Shown: piece by piece, positions 6,450 to 7,955 of the stretch
How positions within the stretch are numbered: position 1 is the stretch's first letter
Layout of the letters: every line of letters starts with the position of its first letter
Assembly: GCA_012728465.1 (NCBI GenBank)
Contig: JAAYFB010000215.1
Coordinates: 1 to 7,955 of the forward strand
DNA length: 7,955 nt
Source: Proteiniphilum sp.
GTDB taxonomy: Bacteria > Bacteroidota > Bacteroidia > Bacteroidales > Dysgonomonadaceae
Direction of reading: 5' to 3'
Position numbers and translations under genes: made by a program
Notes under the pieces: model-generated
Told to the model about the DNA's origin: nothing
Databases searched by the model: none
The model's input: the letters and a program-made list of their open reading frames with translations, nothing else

Positions 6450-6469
6450 AAAACCTTGCCAAGTGTTTT
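6436..6469 (-). terminator. Intrinsic terminator in the leader of the HEPN operon, possible attenuator
   Basis: In minus-strand RNA, AAAACACUUG (6469-6460) pairs fully with CAGGUGUUUU (6445-6436), and the adjoining GCAA pairs with UUGU, giving a 14-bp stem closed by GGUUUU. Three more U residues follow the 3' arm, making a run of seven. The stem uses two G-U pairs that become A-C mismatches on the plus strand, so it is designed for minus-strand RNA. It lies about 66 bases upstream of the HEPN ATG and downstream of the consensus promoter. It must therefore be read through for that promoter to express the operon. A CAAGU (6480-6476) upstream can pair with ACUUG (6464-6460) and block the stem. 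Confidence 0.65.
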
Positions 6470-6498
6470 CCAACAACTTGCCCGAAGTAGTTCATACA

Positions 6499-6582
6499 TT
6501 AACGAAACTGTCTTCTTATCTCCATTTTGAACCGAAACGGATTGAAAACATAATAGTAGCAGTTGGTAGCTACTATTTTCAT
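6499..6582 (-). CDS. Possible 27-residue leader peptide
   Basis: An ATG at 6582 opens a 27-codon frame that includes NCYYYVFNPFRF and ends RRQFR before a TAA at 6501-6499. Three consecutive tyrosine codons and four phenylalanine codons make it strongly aromatic. It starts about 40 bases after the predicted transcription start and ends about 30 bases before the terminator stem. This is the spacing expected of a leader peptide whose translation controls termination. A longer GTG-started frame over the same region (6616-6356) also exists but runs through both hairpins into the HEPN gene. Coding is inferred from position and layout only; no homologue is known to me. Confidence 0.35.
   Translation of the reverse strand: MKIVATNCYYYVFNPFRFKMEIRRQFR
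6552..6577. repeat. 9-bp inverted repeat within the leader
   Basis: AATAGTAGC (6552-6560) and GCTACTATT (6569-6577) are perfect inverted arms with an 8-base loop. The hairpin covers codons 2-10 of the putative leader peptide. Its loop includes CCAAC on the minus strand, complementary to GTTGG just before the terminator, which offers a further alternative pairing. Confidence 0.5.
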
Positions 6583-6627
6583 GTTGGTTATTGTGTGAAT
6601 AGTGCCTTTTCTCCACTAATTTTTTAG

Positions 6628-6659
6628 CAAAGTTACAGGCATTTACTCACAAATAGCAA
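6628..6659 (-). promoter_or_regulatory. Bacteroidota-type promoter for the HEPN operon leader
   Basis: On the minus strand TAACTTTG (6635-6628) matches the TAnnTTTG -7 consensus exactly. A TTG lies 21 bases upstream (6659-6657); a TTTG at 6653-6650 is too close to be the usual -33 element. Transcription would begin near 6622 and run through the leader peptide and terminator into the cargo operon, giving a 5' leader of about 250 bases. Confidence 0.6.
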
Positions 6660-6676
6660 GGTCGAGCCTCATGGTT

Positions 6677-6714
6677 TGGCAAACAATCTACCTTTTTTCT
6701 TTTTACTGGCAAAC
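6677..6714. repeat. Pair of 8-bp direct repeats upstream of the radC remnant
   Basis: TGGCAAAC occurs at 6677-6684 and 6707-6714, 30 bases apart, about three helical turns, flanking a T-rich tract. The first copy also sits in a short GTTTG-G-CAAAC dyad. This could be a protein-binding site for the former radC promoter region. Otherwise I see no gene between 6660 and 6819. Confidence 0.3.
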
Positions 6715-6819
6715 CGGAAGATAAAAGTGTGTTCTTCACTAAAACCTTACATGAAATGAGCATAATCCCTGTGTTTCTGAAAGCAAAAAATTATTGTTTC
6801 ATTCTTAAAATTTTGCATC

Positions 6820-6924
6820 TTGAAAATAAATTATCTCAACATTCCGGAGATTACTGTATCTTATAAAGATAAAGTAAAATCGAGCAAACGTGCTGTGGCT
6901 AAAAGATCTCTGGACGCTTTCCTA
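6820..6924 (+). pseudogene. N-terminal fragment of a RadC-like (JAB domain) gene
   Basis: From a TTG at 6820 the frame reads KINYLNIPEITVSYKDKVK and continues SSKRAVAKRSLDAF. From memory this matches the N terminus of RadC-like (MPN/JAB) proteins of Bacteroides mobile elements, where an 'EI.VSYK.KVKAS' strand and an 'S..DA' helix precede the metal-binding JAB domain. Resemblance stops at about 6920. From 6925 the same DNA is the 3' end of traQ on the other strand, so the 61 further open codons are antisense noise. The JAB domain (HxH…D metal site) is entirely absent, so the fragment cannot be functional. The TTG in place of ATG also suggests decay. It marks a deletion or recombination junction between a radC gene and the transfer operon. 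Confidence 0.6.
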
Positions 6925-7371
6925 TTATTCATCTTTTTCGGTTCTGTTGCTTTCATCGTTCTCACTCTGCCAGCTAAACGTCTTCTGCACCACCTGCCCA
7001 AAATTATTCTCAATATAAATATCGATACTTTGTTGATTGGTAGAGTGGGAAGTATAGTACAGCCTGAAGACCATCTTTTCCAAAGGATACAGATCGTTAG
7101 GCAGTAAAACAGTTCCATCCTCCATTTTGAGTTCACCCTTTCCGTCAGGTTGAAAATATCGAATAAAGTATTGAGCCTGTTTGAACTCACCCTCCCTAAC
7201 CAGTGTACACCGTATCTCAGCAGTTTCCCCTTGCGCAATCTTCTTTTGCACCGGCAGAGTAACAAGATCAAACGGATAATCCTGCTGAATATCCAACTCG
7301 TTGTTGCAGCCACATACAACCACACCCAGCAAAAGAGTGCAAAAAACGTATATCCAATTCTTTTTCATCAT
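6925..7371 (-). CDS. traQ: Conjugative transposon protein TraQ (DUF3872-type lipoprotein)
   Basis: The 148-residue product matches TraQ of CTnDOT-type elements, a small envelope protein of the mating apparatus. The N terminus is a lipoprotein signal: basic MMKKN, a hydrophobic stretch (6-19) and a lipobox VCGC with the lipid-attached cysteine at C22. The mature part looks like one beta sandwich (LVTLPVQKKIAQGETAEIRC, QYFIRYFQPDGKG, VFRLYYTSHSTNQQSIDIYI, FGQVVQKTFSWQ) with an acidic tail. ATGs at 7371 and 7368 are both usable. It begins 9 bases after the traO stop, so the two are co-transcribed. No traP-type primase gene lies between them, unlike CTnDOT. The stop lies at the junction with the radC fragment, but the length is close to the family norm, so it is probably complete. 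Confidence 0.87.
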   Translation of the reverse strand: MMKKNWIYVFCTLLLGVVVCGCNNELDIQQDYPFDLVTLPVQKKIAQGETAEIRCTLVREGEFKQAQYFIRYFQPDGKGELKMEDGTVLLPNDLYPLEKMVFRLYYTSHSTNQQSIDIYIENNFGQVVQKTFSWQSENDESNRTEKDE

Positions 7372-7380
7372 GATTTTGGT

Positions 7381-7955
7381 TTAATTGATAATAAATTTCA
7401 GTCCTGCTCCAAACTGCGTATGGAATTGCTCCGTTGTTGTACCCCACAACACTCTTTCACGGGCAGTCAGCAGGAAAATGACACGATCAGACAAATAACA
7501 CTCCATCTCCAAAGTGATAGCACCGCCATAGATAAAACGGTCTTGATTGCGAAGCACAGAACCGTCAAAGAGTATTTTCTCACCCCAATTACTGGTTTCA
7601 TATCCACCCAATACCGAACCACCCAGAGAGAACAGCACATTCTTATTCCTGTCGGAAAGAAAATGTAAAAAATAACCACCCTCCCCCGTAAATTGAGAAA
7701 CCGGTATCCTACTGCCGCTGTACGGATAATATCGGTTTATAAACTCCCCACCAAATACCCATTTATTTGCATGTTTGGAATAAACAGACATAGATGCACC
7801 AACGTAATATCCCAATTTATTATGATTGGCAGATGAATGAAAACCGTCCACCATACCGCCACGAACCTCCAGTCCTTTCATACCCGGCAGACAACGCTGA
7901 GCGTGCGCCTGTTCAGTCAAGACCAGGCACAACATAAATATAACAGCGATTGACA
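7381..7955 (-). CDS. traO: Conjugative transposon protein TraO, 5' end outside the window
   Basis: The visible 191 residues match TraO of the CTnDOT-type mating apparatus, an outer-membrane-associated protein with a beta-barrel-like pattern. The frame stays open to the window edge, reading SIAVIFMLCLVLTEQAHAQ, the hydrophobic core and AHAQ cleavage end of a Sec signal peptide. The true start is thus just beyond 7955 and the internal ATG at 7935 is not it. After cleavage come RCLPGMKGLEVRGGMVDGF and alternating strands such as YYVGASMSVY, KWVFGGEFI, GGYFLHFLSD and GAGLKFIIN at the C terminus, typical of outer-membrane strands. Base composition is less A+T-rich than the cargo operon. It lies upstream of traQ in the same operon, in the usual order. 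Confidence 0.9.
   Translation of the reverse strand, partial: SIAVIFMLCLVLTEQAHAQRCLPGMKGLEVRGGMVDGFHSSANHNKLGYYVGASMSVYSKHANKWVFGGEFINRYYPYSGSRIPVSQFTGEGGYFLHFLSDRNKNVLFSLGGSVLGGYETSNWGEKILFDGSVLRNQDRFIYGGAITLEMECYLSDRVIFLLTARERVLWGTTTEQFHTQFGAGLKFIIN

Noticed and set aside
6356..6616. 86-codon minus-strand frame with a GTG start covering the HEPN leader
   Set aside because: It runs through two hairpins, overlaps the HEPN start, has no recognisable domain and is better explained as leader sequence. A small gene cannot be fully excluded.
6415..6627. 70-codon plus-strand frame
   Set aside because: It is antisense to the leader and its hairpins, has no promoter and shows no recognised family.
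6925..7107. Continuation of the radC-like frame to its stop at 7107
   Set aside because: Resemblance to RadC ends at about 6920; the rest is the complement of traQ coding sequence.
7150..7668. 172-codon plus-strand frame
   Set aside because: It is antisense to the well-supported traQ and traO genes and has the irregular composition of a shadow frame.
1..7955. CRISPR array, tRNA, rRNA or intact insertion sequence
   Set aside because: I saw no regularly spaced repeats, no cloverleaf with a TTC-type T loop, no rRNA-like stretch and no transposase frame.

Overview
The window looks like part of a conjugative element from a gut Bacteroidales (Bacteroides, Phocaeicola or Parabacteroides type). The evidence is a TraO/TraQ pair of the CTnDOT-type transfer operon, a PcfK/PcfJ pair of the kind carried on such elements, promoters of the Bacteroidota form (TTG, about 20 bases, TAnnTTTG), and gene starts preceded by A/T-rich sequence with no Shine-Dalgarno motif.

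Layout. The left edge (1-438, minus) is the N-terminal half of a short-chain dehydrogenase with a good promoter. A 353-base stretch without a confident gene follows; it holds a short palindrome and a long imperfect inverted repeat (619-756). A tight plus-strand cluster runs from 792 to 3779: a small membrane protein, a coiled-coil protein with a recurrent C-terminal module, PcfK and PcfJ. It ends in hairpins, including a perfect 8-bp terminator stem. At the right edge, traO (partial) and traQ run on the minus strand toward the pcf cluster.

Between the two convergent backbone blocks sits an A+T-rich minus-strand cargo operon (3890-6369). Its three tightly packed genes are: a Swt1-like HEPN protein with an RNKLYH (Rx4H) motif and a beta-rich C-terminal domain; a 191-residue helical protein with a distinctive C-terminal module; and a 337-residue single-span membrane protein. 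I recognise no named system with this composition. The HEPN motif, the membrane partner and the position in a conjugative element suggest a defence or abortive-infection role, but that is inference.

The operon is preceded by a roughly 250-base leader with a consensus promoter, a possible 27-codon aromatic-rich leader peptide, a 14-bp intrinsic terminator and a competing hairpin. This has the layout of a transcription attenuator. Upstream of the leader, a fragment of a RadC-like gene (6820 to about 6920, plus) is cut off exactly where the traQ 3' end begins. This marks a rearrangement junction next to the cargo site.
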